From assembly GCF_947169445.1 (NCBI RefSeq), contig NZ_CAMVPU010000072.1, positions 1 through 13,756 of the forward strand: a stretch of 13,756 nucleotides of DNA. The letters run 5' to 3'. Position 1 is the first letter of the stretch. Every line of letters starts with the position of its first letter. Both the position numbers and the translations under genes were made by a program. This document shows positions 13,218 through 13,756 of the stretch, one piece after another. The notes under the pieces were generated by a model that saw nothing but the letters and a program-made list of their open reading frames with translations, was not told the origin of the DNA and searched no databases. This stretch comes from an uncultured Butyrivibrio sp. GTDB taxonomy: Bacteria; Bacillota; Clostridia; Lachnospirales; Lachnospiraceae.

Positions 13218-13278
13218 TTGCCATATGTATAAAGAGTCGAATAAAGCAAATGCTCTATTCGACTCAATAATTTGGCAA
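13218..13278 (-). promoter_or_regulatory. Two-tier inverted repeat in the khpA-trmD gap
   Basis: A perfect 10-bp stem (GAGTCGAATA at 13234-13243 with TATTCGACTC at 13256-13265) encloses a 12-nt interior that can itself pair (AGC/GCT). An outer 6-bp pair (TTGCCA 13218-13223 with TGGCAA 13273-13278) brackets it. On the minus strand only TTT follows the inner stem, so it is a poor classical terminator. It could be an attenuator, an RNA processing site or a leader structure for trmD/rimM. The structure is seen directly; the role is inferred. Confidence 0.55.
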
Positions 13279-13289
13279 CATGCAGTTAA

Positions 13290-13517
13290 TCAAACTATCT
13301 CCACATCAACCTTAAGATTTTCTCTGGTAGATGCAGCTTTAACAACGGCACGTATAGCCTTGGCGATACGTCCCTGCTTGCCAATAACCTTGCCCATGTC
13401 TGAAGGTGCAACATGAAGCTCAATCATAATATTACGCCCGTCATTCTTCTCGGAAACAACTACCTCATCCGGATTATCAACTAGCGCCTTTGCGATAACC
13501 TCAACTAATTCTTTCAT
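13290..13517 (-). CDS. khpA: KH-domain RNA-binding protein KhpA
   Basis: 75-residue protein made of a single KH domain, the usual length of KhpA (YlqC). The nucleic-acid-binding GxxG loop is GKQG at 46-49 within MGKVIGKQGRIAKAIR. KhpA forms a complex with KhpB (Jag/EloR) and affects cell-wall growth and RNA metabolism in Gram-positive bacteria. The start at 13517 has a G-rich site (GGGGG) upstream. It lies about 42 nt after rpsP, the conserved position for this gene, and is followed by a 105-nt structured gap before trmD. Confidence 0.93.
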   Translation of the reverse strand: MKELVEVIAKALVDNPDEVVVSEKNDGRNIMIELHVAPSDMGKVIGKQGRIAKAIRAVVKAASTRENLKVDVEIV

Positions 13518-13559
13518 TGATTAACCCCCGGCATATGTTTTAAGTACAGAATGGCACTA

Positions 13560-13756
13560 TTATTTGATGCCGGCCTGTTTAAGGAGCTTAGCAACTGACT
13601 CTGTAGGCTGTGCACCGTTTGCAAGCCACTTCTTAGCGAGCTCTTCGTTGATCTTTACTGTGCTAGGATCTGTGTTAGGATCATATGTTCCGATCTCATC
13701 GATGAACTTACCCTGTACAGGAGCCTTTGAATCAGAAACGATAATTCTGTAGAAAG
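13560..13756 (-). CDS. rpsP: 30S ribosomal protein S16 (partial, 5' end outside window)
   Basis: The C-terminal 65 residues of S16 can be read from the right edge: FYRIIVSDSKAPVQGKFIDE, then IGTYDPNTDPSTVKINEE, later KKWLANGAQPTESVAKLLKQ and a final AGIK before TAA at 13562-13560. The full protein is about 80 residues, so roughly the first 15 are missing. S16 is needed early in 30S assembly. Position directly upstream of khpA is the conserved arrangement, and this is the first visible gene of the rpsP-khpA-trmD-rimM unit; its promoter lies outside. Confidence 0.97.
   Translation of the reverse strand, partial: FYRIIVSDSKAPVQGKFIDEIGTYDPNTDPSTVKINEELAKKWLANGAQPTESVAKLLKQAGIK

Noticed and set aside
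1..13756. Search for tRNA, rRNA, CRISPR, toxin-antitoxin or phage genes
   Set aside because: By eye I found no cloverleaf sequence, spaced repeats array or matching proteins; nearly all sequence is occupied by the listed genes.

Overview
The window looks like chromosomal DNA of a low-to-moderate GC Clostridia bacterium. A Lachnospiraceae member of the Butyrivibrio/Pseudobutyrivibrio/Roseburia type is my best guess; this is inferred from protein character, gene content and base composition, not from a database search. Every supported gene lies on the minus strand, so the genes are read from high to low coordinates. Most of the window is ordinary core genome, and I see no defence island, phage or CRISPR array.

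Read in the direction of transcription it falls into three parts. (1) 13756-11864: a translation and RNA-modification block with rpsP (partial at the window edge), khpA, trmD and rimM. Between khpA and trmD lies a strong two-tier inverted repeat. (2) 11863-5500: a nucleoside salvage block. It starts with a recognisable promoter, then a uridine phosphorylase, a BMP-family nucleoside-binding lipoprotein, an intrinsic terminator, a double-domain ABC ATPase, two membrane permeases and a cytidine deaminase. Together these would import nucleosides, deaminate cytidine to uridine, and split uridine into uracil and ribose-1-phosphate. (3) 5475-24: rplS, with its own promoter, a long structured leader and a terminator, then signal peptidase I, the ribosome-assembly GTPase rbgA, a second signal peptidase I, rnhB, a large FliK-like protein and a small FlhB-C-terminal-like protein (YlqH type). 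The last five genes touch, overlap or nearly touch, and look like one transcription unit.

Parts 1 and 3 match the well-known rpsP-khpA-(rimM/trmD)-rplS-rbgA-rnhB-ylqG-ylqH neighbourhood of Firmicutes. Two things differ. The nucleoside salvage block sits between the rimM/trmD pair and rplS, and trmD precedes rimM. At the far left edge (1-48), a 20-bp tandem repeat starting with TGTAAAA resembles the multiple-repeat terminus of an IS21-family insertion sequence. It replaces the last codons of the YlqH-like gene, so an insertion sequence probably lies just outside the window.

The most useful points for follow-up are the IS-like terminus, the FlhB-like protein without an NPTH cleavage motif paired with a FliK-like partner, the transport cassette and gene-order changes in the conserved operon, the rplS leader, and the khpA-trmD hairpin.
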